NCBI GenBank assembly: GCA_021784715.1
Contig: JAJYHP010000190.1
Coordinates: 1-21,282 of the forward strand
Length of the DNA: 21,282 bases
Origin: a bacterium
Lineage (GTDB): Bacteria; Eremiobacterota; Eremiobacteria; Baltobacterales; Baltobacteraceae
Direction: 5' to 3'
The translations under genes were made by a program, and so were the position numbers. The stretch's first letter is position 1. The number at the start of each line of letters is the position of its first letter. Below the pieces are notes generated by a model. The model was not told the origin of the DNA. It saw only the letters and a list, made by a program, of their open reading frames with translations, and did not search any database. Shown here piece by piece: positions 7,011-15,692 of this stretch.

Positions 7011-8286
7011 CGACGACGCGCAGCCCTCCATCCGCTTCGAGCGTCGCGAGCCGCGCGGCGTTCTCCACCAGGCGCGGCGAACGCGGGTACGCGCGGTCGA
7101 TCAACACGACCGAGGCGGGTAGCGGAGCGCCGGCGTCGTCGGGAAGCAAGGTCGCCCCGGCGTCGTGAAGCGCGAGATGGCCGAAGGCCTCTTCTTGCGT
7201 GGCGACCGCGAGGCCGACGGGCCAGCGCCGCAGATAGGCGTCGAGCGCGTGGTCGCGCGCTTCGATCGGTCGGAGGTTCAGTGCCGGGTGCAACGGATCG
7301 GCGAGCGCGAATTCGAGCGCGCAAAACGCGAGCGCGACGTACGAACGGCGAATCGACGCGCGTGGAATTGCGAAGGCGAAGGCCGCGAGCAGATAGCCGA
7401 TCCACGCGCCGGCGTAGTGCGTTCCCATCGTAAACGTCGTGGGCATTCGCGAGAGTAGCACCTCGGCGAATGCCGGAATCGCAAGCACGATCGCCCGCGA
7501 TTGCAGCGGAAGGAATGCGAGCGGCGCGAGCGCGAGGACGAGAAACCCGAGGCGCGCCAGCGAAGTCGCCGGCAGCGCGCGAACGTCCGCCGCGTTCCAC
7601 GCGTAAAAGCGGGTCGGTTGCCACGCCGGGTTCGCGCCGACGTGCGGAGCGATCGCGAAAAAGAAGAGCGCGACGACGAGGAAGGCGAACGCCGCGAGTC
7701 CGAACAGAAAACGCCGCATCGCGGCATCGCCGCGCAGCACCCACGCCGTCGCGAGCGCACCGACCGCAATAAAGAGTGCCTGATCTTCCTTCACGCCGAT
7801 GGCGCACGCGGCGAAGAGCGCTGCGAGGCGGAAACGCCGCGCGTCGAGAGCCCACACGAGCCAGAGCACCGCCGCCGGGGCGAATGCGTTCTCGTGGAAA
7901 TCCACGAACGCCAACCCTGCGAGCGGAGGATAGAGCGCGGCGATCCATGCCGCCAGCGCCGCAACGCGCGCGTCGGCGCGACGTTCGACGAGAGCGTAGA
8001 CCGCAGGAATGACCAGCGCGCAGGCGGCCGATTGTATCGCCACCAGCACCAGCGGAGAGTTCCACACGTGCAACAGCAGCATCGGCACGGCGAGAATCGG
8101 CGAAAAATGGAAGGCCCAATGGCTGCCTTCGATCGTGTTACAGAGGCAAAAAAAATTCGTTCGAAGGCTCTGCGCGAAGATGCCGAAATCGACCAAGTTT
8201 CGGTGCACCGCATACCGCCACGCTCCGAGCGCGGTAAAAATCGCCGCGTATCCGGCGGCGATCGCCCACGGAAGTCGCCGCCCCAC
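6925..8286 (-). CDS. DUF2079-family polytopic membrane protein
   Basis: 453 aa from the GTG at 8286. The same frame is open to 8460, but that part lies inside prfB and is only Arg-rich out-of-frame code. The first TM segment (WAIAAGYAAIFTALGAW) follows directly. The motifs DFGIF (residues 33-37) and HFSPIL (60-65) are the DUF2079 signature; about ten hydrophobic segments follow, then a soluble C-terminal part of about 110 residues. The family is related in topology to GT39/GT-C glycosyltransferases but has no proven activity. It starts 5 bases after the prfB stop (TAG), so it is probably co-transcribed with prfB. Its last 28 codons overlap the GT9 gene on the other strand. An A8 tract at about 8149-8156 encodes Phe codons. 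Confidence 0.85.
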   Translation of the reverse strand: MGRRLPWAIAAGYAAIFTALGAWRYAVHRNLVDFGIFAQSLRTNFFCLCNTIEGSHWAFHFSPILAVPMLLLHVWNSPLVLVAIQSAACALVIPAVYALVERRADARVAALAAWIAALYPPLAGLAFVDFHENAFAPAAVLWLVWALDARRFRLAALFAACAIGVKEDQALFIAVGALATAWVLRGDAAMRRFLFGLAAFAFLVVALFFFAIAPHVGANPAWQPTRFYAWNAADVRALPATSLARLGFLVLALAPLAFLPLQSRAIVLAIPAFAEVLLSRMPTTFTMGTHYAGAWIGYLLAAFAFAIPRASIRRSYVALAFCALEFALADPLHPALNLRPIEARDHALDAYLRRWPVGLAVATQEEAFGHLALHDAGATLLPDDAGAPLPASVVLIDRAYPRSPRLVENAARLATLEADGGLRVVVRCGSILVMIRGNRARAAAIPSCPQASR

Positions 8287-8291
8287 GCCCG

Positions 8292-9408
8292 CTACTGCGT
8301 GGCGCCGATTGCGGCGCGGCGCGTCTGAAGGTACGGCCACACGAACGCGTCGATTTCGCCGTCGAGGACGCCCTGAGCGTCGCCGACCTCGACGTTGGTA
8401 CGATGGTCCTTGACCAGCTGATAGGGCTGCAGGACGTAGGAGCGAATCTGCGATCCCCACTCGTTCGCCTGCCGTTCGCCGCGCAAAGAACTCAAGCGTT
8501 CGTCGCGCTCCTGTGCGGCGCGCTGCACCAGTTTCGCGCGCAAGATATTCATCGCGACTTCGCGGTTCTGGGCCTGCGATCGTTCTTGTTGCGAGGCGAC
8601 GATGATACCGGTCGGCTCGTGGATGATGCGGATCGCCGACTCGGTTTTATTGACGTACTGGCCGCCCGAACCGCCCGACTTAAAGGTTTCGATACGGACG
8701 TCGTCGGGTTTGATCGTCACTTCGCCATGCTCTTCGCCGGTAATCTCCGGAATCACGTCGACCGCGGCAAACGAGGTGTGGCGTCGATGCGCTTGGTCGA
8801 ACGGCGAGAGGCGAACCAGGCGGTGGACGCCCCGCTCGCTCTCCAACATGCCGTACGCGTTCCGGCCGCGCACGAAGAACGTCACCGATTTCAGCCCGGC
8901 TTCTTCCGCCGGCGACTCCTCGACGAGTTGCGTCTGGAAGCCGTGCCCTTCGGCCCATCGCAGATACATGCGTAGGAGCATCTGCGTCCAATCGGCGGCG
9001 TCGACTCCGCCCGCACCGGCGAAAATGCTCACGATCGCTGCGTGATTGTCGAACTCGCCGTCGAAATTCGCGGCCATCTCCAGCTCGTTGAGTTCGCGGT
9101 CGCAGGTGGCGATGCTGGCGTCGATCTCCCTCTGCGCGCTTTCATCGTCGCCGAAGAGTTCGAGCATCTCGCGCGCCTCGGAGAGCGCCGCGGCGATCCG
9201 ATCCATCGTGCCGAGCTCCTCACGGAGATCGGCGAGCTCTTTCATCGTCCGCTGAGCGGACCCGGCGTCCTCCCAGAAGCCTTCCGCACGCGACCGCTGG
9301 TCGAGTTCGGAAGCACGGCGCGCCTTACCGGCATAGTCAAAGACGCTCCTTGAGGCCCTCGAGGCGAGCGCTTCCGGCAGAGATCGAGGTTCGTTGCGTT
9401 TGACTCAT
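8292..9408 (-). CDS. prfB: Peptide chain release factor 2, with programmed +1 frameshift
   Basis: Recognises UGA and UAA stop codons and triggers peptide release. The gene is in two frames: ATG at 9408 opens 23 codons (MSQTQRTSIS through LKERL) ending at UGA 9339-9337; slipping +1 on CUU continues with GAC at 9338 and gives 371 aa in total. After the shift the protein reads DYAGKARRASELDQRS, then GFWEDAGSAQRTMKEL, like other RF2. The tripeptide anticodon SPF is at residues 201-203 and the GGQ catalytic motif at 248-250 (GSGGQYVNK). A simple ORF call starting at 9245 would lose the first 54 residues. RF2 controls its own level: low RF2 favours the shift. No clear Shine-Dalgarno before the ATG. 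DUF2079 gene follows. Confidence 0.97.
9336..9351 (-). promoter_or_regulatory. prfB: prfB programmed +1 frameshift signal
   Basis: The mRNA reads AAGGAG CGU CUU UGA C. The slippery CUU is at 9342-9340, the UGA stop at 9339-9337, and the following C makes the weak UGAC context. The internal Shine-Dalgarno AAGGAG (9351-9346) sits 3 bases before CUU, the same spacing as in E. coli prfB (AGGGGG UAU CUU UGA C). All known parts of the RF2 autoregulatory recoding site are visible. Confidence 0.96.
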
Positions 9409-9493
9409 TGCGGCGCGGTCGCTTCTGGATTTTTGCGCGAGCACCTTTCCAACCACGCCCCCGCGCGTGAACGAGAGATACCACTACCCCGAT

Positions 9494-9498
9494 GGAGG
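9494..9498 (+). promoter_or_regulatory. Shine-Dalgarno deciding the GDPH-protein start
   Basis: GGAGG with 4 bases to the ATG at 9503. It favours this start over the in-frame ATG at 9467, which has no such site. Confidence 0.75.
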
Positions 9499-9502
9499 CA
9501 TC

Positions 9503-10372
9503 ATGCTCGATCTCAACACACAGACCACGCTGCCCAATATTCTCGGCGGGCTCTCGTCGTTCGCCGACCCACTGCAGGCTCTCGAAAATCCGGGAACGCG
9601 CGGCTCCGCCGGCACGAACGACGGCATCGCACGCCTTCTCCCACCCGGCTTCTCCGAGGGCGGCGGTGCATTCCCCATTCCCGGGCCGTTAGGGGGCATT
9701 TCGAATTTACTGATGCAGCTCATCGGTATGCTCGGCTCGCTCCTCAATGGCGGAGGGATCCCGGGCGGCCCCGGAATCCCAACCGCAGCGCCGGAGAATT
9801 ATTTTTCAAACGCCGGCGGCTCCTCGACCGGCGATCCGCACCTGCGTTTCACGGGAGAGAGTTCGGCGGGAAACCTCAACGGCAGCTGGGATTCGATGAG
9901 CGGGCACGGCGATCTCCTCGATTCCGATTCGGTGCCCGGCGGATTTTCGATCTCGACGACGCCGACGGCACCCAATGCGCGTGGAGTCACCTACAACGCT
10001 TCGGCGAGCATCACCACCAACGGCGGCGCCACCGTCCTCACCTACGGCGCCGACGGCAACGCAACGATCTCGCAGAACGGAAATACGACCGCGCTCGCAC
10101 GCGGCCAAAATCTCTCGCTTCCCAGCGAGGCGATCTCATGGAACGCCGATGGCTCCATGCAAGTGAACGTCGACGACGGGAACGGCGGGACGATCGCCAC
10201 CACGCTCTCGCAGAACGGGCAAGGCGTCGATGTTCGCGCGAACGCGCAGGACGTCGACCTCGGCGGCGACCTCGTCACCGGTGCGATGCAAGGCCCGCCT
10301 CAACGAATCGGCGGGCCGATTGCCGTCCCGCCGCCGATCCTCGATCCACGCATCCGATACACGCGGCTCTAG
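9503..10372 (+). CDS. GDPH-motif protein of unknown function (vWD/MIIA-like signature)
   Basis: 289 aa. No signal peptide or transmembrane segment. Residues 1-105 are Gly/Pro/Leu-rich and look flexible, with one amphipathic Leu/Met patch (ISNLLMQLIGMLGSLL, about 66-81). Residue 108 onward begins STGDPHLRF (GDPH at 110-113), followed by GSWDSMSGHGDLLDSDSVPGGF, then strand-rich repeats alternating NG turns (TTNGGATVLTYG, ISQNGNTTALARG, DDGNGGTIATTLSQNG) and a QDVDLGGDLVTG close, then a Pro-rich tail. GDPH resembles the start of von Willebrand type D and of DUF1521 (MIIA) domains, which in NopE1 self-cleave between Asp and Pro when calcium binds. Whether this protein does so is unknown. Export route, if any, is not apparent. 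It stands alone, between divergent prfB and convergent secA (19-base gap). Confidence 0.75.
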   Translation: MLDLNTQTTLPNILGGLSSFADPLQALENPGTRGSAGTNDGIARLLPPGFSEGGGAFPIPGPLGGISNLLMQLIGMLGSLLNGGGIPGGPGIPTAAPENYFSNAGGSSTGDPHLRFTGESSAGNLNGSWDSMSGHGDLLDSDSVPGGFSISTTPTAPNARGVTYNASASITTNGGATVLTYGADGNATISQNGNTTALARGQNLSLPSEAISWNADGSMQVNVDDGNGGTIATTLSQNGQGVDVRANAQDVDLGGDLVTGAMQGPPQRIGGPIAVPPPILDPRIRYTRL

Positions 10373-10391
10373 TCGCGCTCCAGAGCGGCGG

Positions 10392-13022
10392 TTAACCGAG
10401 TGCCGCCGCTCCCGGCGCGCCGTGACACTTCTTGTATTTTTTTCCGCTCCCACAGGGGCAGAGATCGTTCCGGCCGACTTTGGGCTGTTCGCGGTGCTTC
10501 GGTTTCGCCGGCTCTTCGCCACCGAGATTGGTGCGCAACTCGCGCTCCGGCCGAGCCCCGCCGGGTATCGGTCCGAGCAACGCTTCGACGTCGCGCTCGG
10601 AAAGGTGGCCGCCTTCGGCCTCGCCCTCGCCGCCCTGCAGCGAGATCGGCGCGCCGTTGGGGGCCTCCTCTCCGTACTCGATCTGCACGTGGAAGAGTGC
10701 CTTAATCGCTTCGTCGGCGATGTTGTTTTTCAGGTCTTCGAAGATTTCGAAGGCTTCTTTTTCGTATTCGACGCGCGGATCGATCTGTCCGTACCCGCGC
10801 AGGCCGATGCCGTTCTTCAGATGATCCATCACGTAGAGGTGATCGACCCACTGGCGATCGATGATCGGCAACAACAAGAAGCGTTGCTCGATGACGCGCA
10901 TCATATCCGGGCCGACCTCGGTCTCTTTTTTCTCGTAGGCCGCGATGGCGCGCTCTTCGAGCAAGCGACGGATTCCCTCGCGATCGTGACGTCCCAATTC
11001 TTCCAACGTGACGCTCTGCTTCACCGGGAAGATGATTTCGAGTTCGTTGAGAACCTCCGGAAGGTCCCAGTCGCCGGGATGAGCGTTCTCCGCGATATTC
11101 TGCTCGATCGATTCGTTGATTTTCGCGGCGAGCGTCTGCAGCATGAACGAGCGCGAATCGAAGGTTCCTTCGAGGATCGCCCGGCGATCGGCGTAGATGA
11201 TCTCGCGCTGCTTGTTCATCACGTCGTCGTATTCGAGAACGTGCTTGCGAATTTCGTAGTTGTGGTTCTCCACGCGCTTTTGCGCGTGTTCGATGCTACG
11301 CGAGACCAGTTTGGATTCGATCGGCGCCTCGTCGGTAAAGCCGACGCGCTCCATCATCGAGGTCATCCGGTCGCCGCCGAAAAGCCGCATCACTTCGTCT
11401 TCTAACGAGAGGTAGAAGCGCGTCGACCCCGGGTCGCCCTGACGCCCGGAACGGCCGCGCAACTGGTTGTCGATACGCCGCGATTCGTGTCGCTCGGTGC
11501 CGATGATATGCAGGCCGCCGATCTCGGCGACCCCGTCGCCGAGTTTGATATCGGTGCCGCGGCCGGCCATATTCGTGGCGATCGTCACCTGCGCGTGGCT
11601 GCCGGCATCTTTAATGATGTCGGCTTCCTGCTCGTGATACTTCGCGTTGAGCACGTTGCATTCGACGCCCTTGCGGCGCAGGTTCCCGGCCAGCAATTCG
11701 CTCTTCTCGATCGAACGCGTGCCGACGAGGACCGGGCGCCCCTTGCCGTGCTCGGCGATAATTTCGTCGACCACCGCCGCGAACTTCGCCTTCTCACTCT
11801 TGAAGACGATATCCGGGAAATCTTTTCGCACCATCGGCATGTTCGTCGGAATCGTAACGACGTCGAGGCTGTAGATCTCCCGAAATTCCCGCTCTTCCGT
11901 CTTTGCGGTGCCGGTCATACCGGCGAGGTGATCGTAGAGGCGGAACAGGTTCTGGAAAGTGATCGTCGCGAGGGTCTGATCCTCACCGCGAACTTTGATG
12001 CCTTCCTTCGCTTCGATCGCTTGGTGGATACCGTCGGAGTAGCGGCGACCGTACATCAATCGCCCGGTGAATTCGTCGACGATGACGATCTCGTCGTCTT
12101 TAATAATATACTGCTGGTCGCGATGGAAGAGGTTCCAGGCCTTAAGCCCGGCATTCAATTGATGCGCGAGTTCGATATTTCGCTGGTCGTACAAGTTGGA
12201 GATGCCGAGCATCTTCTCGACCTTGGCGACGCCGGCTTCCGTAACGGGGACGGCGTGCGCCTTCTCGTCGACCGTATAATCTTCGCCCTTTTTAAGGCGC
12301 GGAATGACTTGCGCGAACTTCCCATAGAGATCGGTCGATTCTTGCGAGGGACCGCTGATGATCAGCGGCGTCCGCGCTTCGTCGATGAGGATCGAGTCAA
12401 CTTCGTCGATCAGCGCGAAATAGAGATCGCGCTGAACGAGATCTTCTTTCTGCCACGCCATGTTATCGCGCAGGTAGTCGAAACCGACTTCGTTATTCGT
12501 TACGTAGGTGATGTCGCAGCCGTAGACTTCGCGGCGCTCGGTCGGCTCGAGCCCGTGTTGGACGATCCCGACGGAGAGTCCGAGCGAGCGATAGAGCGGC
12601 CCCATCCACTCGGCGTCGCGCCGGGCGAGGTAATCGTTGACGGTGACGACGTGGACGCCGCGCCCGACGAGCGCGCGCGCGTAGACCGGGAGCGTGGCGA
12701 CCAACGTCTTGCCTTCGCCGGTCCGCATCTCGGCGATGCGCCCTTCGTAGAGCACCTGGCCACCCATGATCTGTACGTCGAAGTGACGCATCCCCAAAAC
12801 GCGCCGCCCCGCCTCCCGGGTGACGGCGAAGGCCTCGGGCAGAAGACGATCGAGATCTTCGCCACGGTCCAGGCGCAGACGAAACTCCGCGGTCTTGCCG
12901 CGAAGGGCTTCATCGTCGAGCGCGGAGATCTCCGGCTCGAGGGCGTTGACGTGAGCCGCGGTCTTGCGCAGACGAACGATATCGCGTTCGTTTGCGTCGA
13001 AGAGGGTTTTGAGGAAAGCCAT
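10392..13022 (-). CDS. secA: Preprotein translocase ATPase SecA
   Basis: 876 aa, normal for SecA. The motor that drives unfolded proteins through SecYEG using ATP. Walker A is MRTGEGKT (residues 99-106), Walker B is DEVDS (206-210), the [19 protein letters not shown] block follows Walker A, and the second helicase domain has [38 protein letters not shown] and [19 protein letters not shown]. The C-terminus carries the zinc-binding tail [14 protein letters not shown] for SecB/lipid contact. The last gene of the co-directional minus-strand run; the ATG is 6 bases after the histidine-kinase stop, without a good Shine-Dalgarno, so translation is probably coupled to the kinase. This placement is unusual. 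Confidence 0.98.
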   Translation of the reverse strand: MAFLKTLFDANERDIVRLRKTAAHVNALEPEISALDDEALRGKTAEFRLRLDRGEDLDRLLPEAFAVTREAGRRVLGMRHFDVQIMGGQVLYEGRIAEMRTGEGKTLVATLPVYARALVGRGVHVVTVNDYLARRDAEWMGPLYRSLGLSVGIVQHGLEPTERREVYGCDITYVTNNEVGFDYLRDNMAWQKEDLVQRDLYFALIDEVDSILIDEARTPLIISGPSQESTDLYGKFAQVIPRLKKGEDYTVDEKAHAVPVTEAGVAKVEKMLGISNLYDQRNIELAHQLNAGLKAWNLFHRDQQYIIKDDEIVIVDEFTGRLMYGRRYSDGIHQAIEAKEGIKVRGEDQTLATITFQNLFRLYDHLAGMTGTAKTEEREFREIYSLDVVTIPTNMPMVRKDFPDIVFKSEKAKFAAVVDEIIAEHGKGRPVLVGTRSIEKSELLAGNLRRKGVECNVLNAKYHEQEADIIKDAGSHAQVTIATNMAGRGTDIKLGDGVAEIGGLHIIGTERHESRRIDNQLRGRSGRQGDPGSTRFYLSLEDEVMRLFGGDRMTSMMERVGFTDEAPIESKLVSRSIEHAQKRVENHNYEIRKHVLEYDDVMNKQREIIYADRRAILEGTFDSRSFMLQTLAAKINESIEQNIAENAHPGDWDLPEVLNELEIIFPVKQSVTLEELGRHDREGIRRLLEERAIAAYEKKETEVGPDMMRVIEQRFLLLPIIDRQWVDHLYVMDHLKNGIGLRGYGQIDPRVEYEKEAFEIFEDLKNNIADEAIKALFHVQIEYGEEAPNGAPISLQGGEGEAEGGHLSERDVEALLGPIPGGARPERELRTNLGGEEPAKPKHREQPKVGRNDLCPCGSGKKYKKCHGAPGAAALG

Positions 13023-13028
13023 GCTGAG

Positions 13029-15680
13029 CTATATACTCCGAGAAAGGTCAGATGTTGTGGTGCGTTCTTGTACCGGCAAGAGCGGAAGGTCGACCGAGAA
13101 CGTGCTCCCGGCATTTTCTTTAGAACGCACCTGAATGCTTCCCCGATGCGCTTCGGCTATTTTTTTAGCGACGTAGAGGCCGATTCCCGAGCCTTCGATG
13201 CCCTGGTTCCGCGCGTTACTGCCGCGACCGAACCGCGAAAACACCGTCGAGAGGTCGCCCGGCGGGATGCCGATGCCGCGATCGGTGACCTCGAGGACCG
13301 CGTGTCCCCCTCGCTTCGCAACGCTGACGACGATCTCTTCGCCGGAATATTTCAGCGCGTTGGAGATGAGATTGTCGAGCACGTGACGGAAACGCGAGCG
13401 GTCGAGTTCGACGATAATGCCTGCTTCGCCAGAAGCGAAAACGACGCGTGGGTTGTTCGGCGCGATCTCGGCGAGATTTTCGGCGACGTATTTCGCAAAG
13501 TCGGTCGGCTGTTGATCGAGCGCGAAGCTCTCGCCCTGCGAATGCGCGAGCGCGAGGGCGTCCTCCGCAAGCCGTACCAGCCGCTTCGCCTGCCCGTAGA
13601 TCGTTTCGATCTCCTCGGAGTTGGTCTTCGCGTTCTCCATAAGGAGCTCGCAGTAGCCCTCGATGACGGTTAGCGGACCGCGAAAATCGTGCGCGAGCAT
13701 CGCGAGCAGATCGTCCTTAAACTGATTCGATTCTTGCAACGCTCGGTTCGCGTCGGTCGATGCGGCGTAGAGTTCGAGATTGCGCAGCGCGAGTGCCGTG
13801 AGCGCCCCGAGCTCTTGGAGCAAGCGCAAGCGATCTCGACTGAAGCGAATCTCGCCCTTCGCGCCGACGAGAAGAAAGGCGTCGATCGCGTCGCCCGAGC
13901 CGTCGTTCGCCCCATGCACCAGCGGCGCGACGGCGAAACCCACCCCTTCGATCAAGCGCTGAACGCGCCGCTCTTCCGGACCGATTCCCATCGCTTGCGT
14001 GACGCGCATGTCGAGCGCGAGCCCGGTGCGAGCGATGAGGTCGTCGACCGCCCCGCCGAACGAACCGACGAGACCGTATCGATCGCCCATCCAGCGCAGT
14101 ACGCACGCCTGTTCCGCGTCGACGAGCGAGGCCGCCAACCGCGACATCACCTCGGCGAGCGTCGGTAAATCGACCTGCCCGAGAATCGTTCGCGCCGCTT
14201 CGGCGAGCGTTTCGCGCTCCTGAGCGCGGCGCCGTTCGCGTTCGTAGGCGTGGGCGTTCGCGAGCGCGATCTCGAGATGCGAGGCGAGCGTCCGCACGAA
14301 CATCGCCCGTTCGTCCTGCGGCCAGGTAAAGCCGCCGTCGACGCTGCGCATGGCGATCAAGCCCCACAGGTTCCCGTCGATTCGCAGCGGGACGACGACG
14401 CCGGATCCGTCGCCGAAGAGCGCTTCGCGCGCGGCGCGAGGGAGCAACGCCGAATCCGACGGGTCGTCGACGACGAGGAACGGTTCGAGCCCCGCCCGTT
14501 CGACGCGGTCGAGCGGCGCGAAACCGCGCGAACTATCGCGCGAGCGCATCGCGCGGCGCACCAGCGTATCGCCGTCGAGAACGTACGCAAAACAATCGAT
14601 CGGCAGTTCGTGCGAGGTCGTGACGACGAAGACCAGGAGCACTTCGTCGACGTATTGCGTGTCGCGCAAGATGCGCACGACCCGCTCGAGCGATTCGGCT
14701 TGCGTTCGCCGCGCTCGCTCGCGCTCGTAGAGCCGAGCGTTGGAGAGCGCGAGGCCGACGTGGAACGCTAGGGAACGCAGAGCGCTGATATCGGCGTCGT
14801 CGAAGGCATGGGGTTGCGCCGATTCGAGCACGAGCGCGTTTTCGATCTTTCCATCGACGATAAACGGAACGCCGATCGCGCTACGGGCGCCGCCCTTGGC
14901 GGCGTCGTGTCCGGTATCGTAATCGTCGCGGCGCGCCGCCAATCCCGAGAAGACCTTTCGCAGCTCGCTCTCGAGTTCGATCGCCGTCGTCGGCGCATCG
15001 GCGAACGGCGCGCTCGACGCGACGGGGACGACGCGACTGCTCCCCGACCGCTCGAAGATCGTACAGGTATCGGCATTAAACGCCGAGCGAACCCCGCTGA
15101 CGATACCGCTCAGCACGTCCTTGCGATCGAGCGATTTGTGAAGGCGCTCGTTCACCATCGCCAACAACTGGCTGTCGCGCGAGAGCCGATGCGCCGCCGC
15201 GAGGGCGCGGGCGGTATCGAGTAGGTGCGTCGCGACGCCGCAAAAGGCGACGAGATCTCGTCGCTCGGCTTCGTCGAGCGGCGCGTCGAGACCGACGACG
15301 AGAACGCCGATGGTTTTCTGCGACGCAATGAGCGGCACGAAGAGCGCATCGCAATCGATCGCCGCGGGGCTCACGCCGGCGAGAACGCGCTGTTTATCTT
15401 GCGGAACGAAACAGAGACCTTCGCGTTCGAAGCGTGCTAAGGCGTGAAGGAAGAGGCGCCGCAATTCGTGCGAGCCGTCGCGCAAACGAAAACCCGCCGC
15501 CCCTTCGGGGAGGGTGGCGACGACGAGCGTATCGTCCACGAAGAGCAGCGCCGAAGCGAAGCGTACGCGCACGATCTCCGCGGCACCGCGGGCGAGTACG
15601 TTCGCGCGGTCCTGCGGATCGCTCGCGGCGATTAACGCCGCGAGCGCCGAATAGAGCCCACGCGAATCGCCCTGGGTCAT
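13029..15680 (-). CDS. Multi-GAF sensor histidine kinase
   Basis: 883 aa. The N-terminal two thirds hold four GAF-like units, at about 10-160, 175-320, 330-480 and 490-640, joined by short RERxRR-type helical linkers. No transmembrane segment is seen, so it is cytoplasmic. The kinase core follows: HisKA with AMLAHDFRGPLTVIEGY (phospho-acceptor H664), N-box DNLISNALKY (769-778), G1 DRGIGIP (800-806), and G2 GSGIGLYVAKKI (830-841). All catalytic motifs look intact. Ligands of the GAFs cannot be told; none shows a phytochrome bilin cysteine motif. No response regulator is in the window, so it is an orphan kinase. It starts 12 bases after the lipoprotein stop and ends 6 bases before secA. Confidence 0.93.
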   Translation of the reverse strand: MTQGDSRGLYSALAALIAASDPQDRANVLARGAAEIVRVRFASALLFVDDTLVVATLPEGAAGFRLRDGSHELRRLFLHALARFEREGLCFVPQDKQRVLAGVSPAAIDCDALFVPLIASQKTIGVLVVGLDAPLDEAERRDLVAFCGVATHLLDTARALAAAHRLSRDSQLLAMVNERLHKSLDRKDVLSGIVSGVRSAFNADTCTIFERSGSSRVVPVASSAPFADAPTTAIELESELRKVFSGLAARRDDYDTGHDAAKGGARSAIGVPFIVDGKIENALVLESAQPHAFDDADISALRSLAFHVGLALSNARLYERERARRTQAESLERVVRILRDTQYVDEVLLVFVVTTSHELPIDCFAYVLDGDTLVRRAMRSRDSSRGFAPLDRVERAGLEPFLVVDDPSDSALLPRAAREALFGDGSGVVVPLRIDGNLWGLIAMRSVDGGFTWPQDERAMFVRTLASHLEIALANAHAYERERRRAQERETLAEAARTILGQVDLPTLAEVMSRLAASLVDAEQACVLRWMGDRYGLVGSFGGAVDDLIARTGLALDMRVTQAMGIGPEERRVQRLIEGVGFAVAPLVHGANDGSGDAIDAFLLVGAKGEIRFSRDRLRLLQELGALTALALRNLELYAASTDANRALQESNQFKDDLLAMLAHDFRGPLTVIEGYCELLMENAKTNSEEIETIYGQAKRLVRLAEDALALAHSQGESFALDQQPTDFAKYVAENLAEIAPNNPRVVFASGEAGIIVELDRSRFRHVLDNLISNALKYSGEEIVVSVAKRGGHAVLEVTDRGIGIPPGDLSTVFSRFGRGSNARNQGIEGSGIGLYVAKKIAEAHRGSIQVRSKENAGSTFSVDLPLLPVQERTTTSDLSRSI

Positions 15681-15692
15681 CGTCTCTGCACG

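Noticed and set aside
7007..8119. Minus-strand open frame of 370 codons inside the DUF2079 gene
   Set aside because: Arg-rich out-of-frame reading of the membrane protein; the DUF2079 motifs are in the other frame.
8149..8156. A8 tract as a phase-variation or slippage site
   Set aside because: It encodes ordinary Phe codons in one membrane gene and no alternative product is apparent; a single short run is weak evidence.
8287..8460. N-terminal extension of the DUF2079 protein
   Set aside because: It lies inside prfB and is Arg/Pro-rich without membrane features; the GTG at 8286, just before the first TM, is the better start.
9246..9339. prfB as a truncated pseudogene because of the UGA at 9339-9337
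   Set aside because: The UGA sits in a complete RF2 frameshift signal and the +1 frame continues with an RF2-like sequence, so it is recoding, not damage.
10373..10391. Small inverted repeat cgct-ccag-agcg between the GDPH gene and secA as a bidirectional terminator
   Set aside because: The stem is only 4-5 bp and there is no T-run on either side.
10230..11405. Plus-strand open frame of 391 codons crossing the end of the GDPH gene and the 3' part of secA
   Set aside because: It crosses two confident genes, has no family motif, and consists of antisense SecA code.
11487..13673. A very long plus-strand open frame (728 codons) opposite secA and the kinase gene
   Set aside because: It is antisense to well-recognised SecA and histidine-kinase motifs. 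Its protein has no recognisable domain, and such frames are common opposite GC-rich genes with strong third-position bias.
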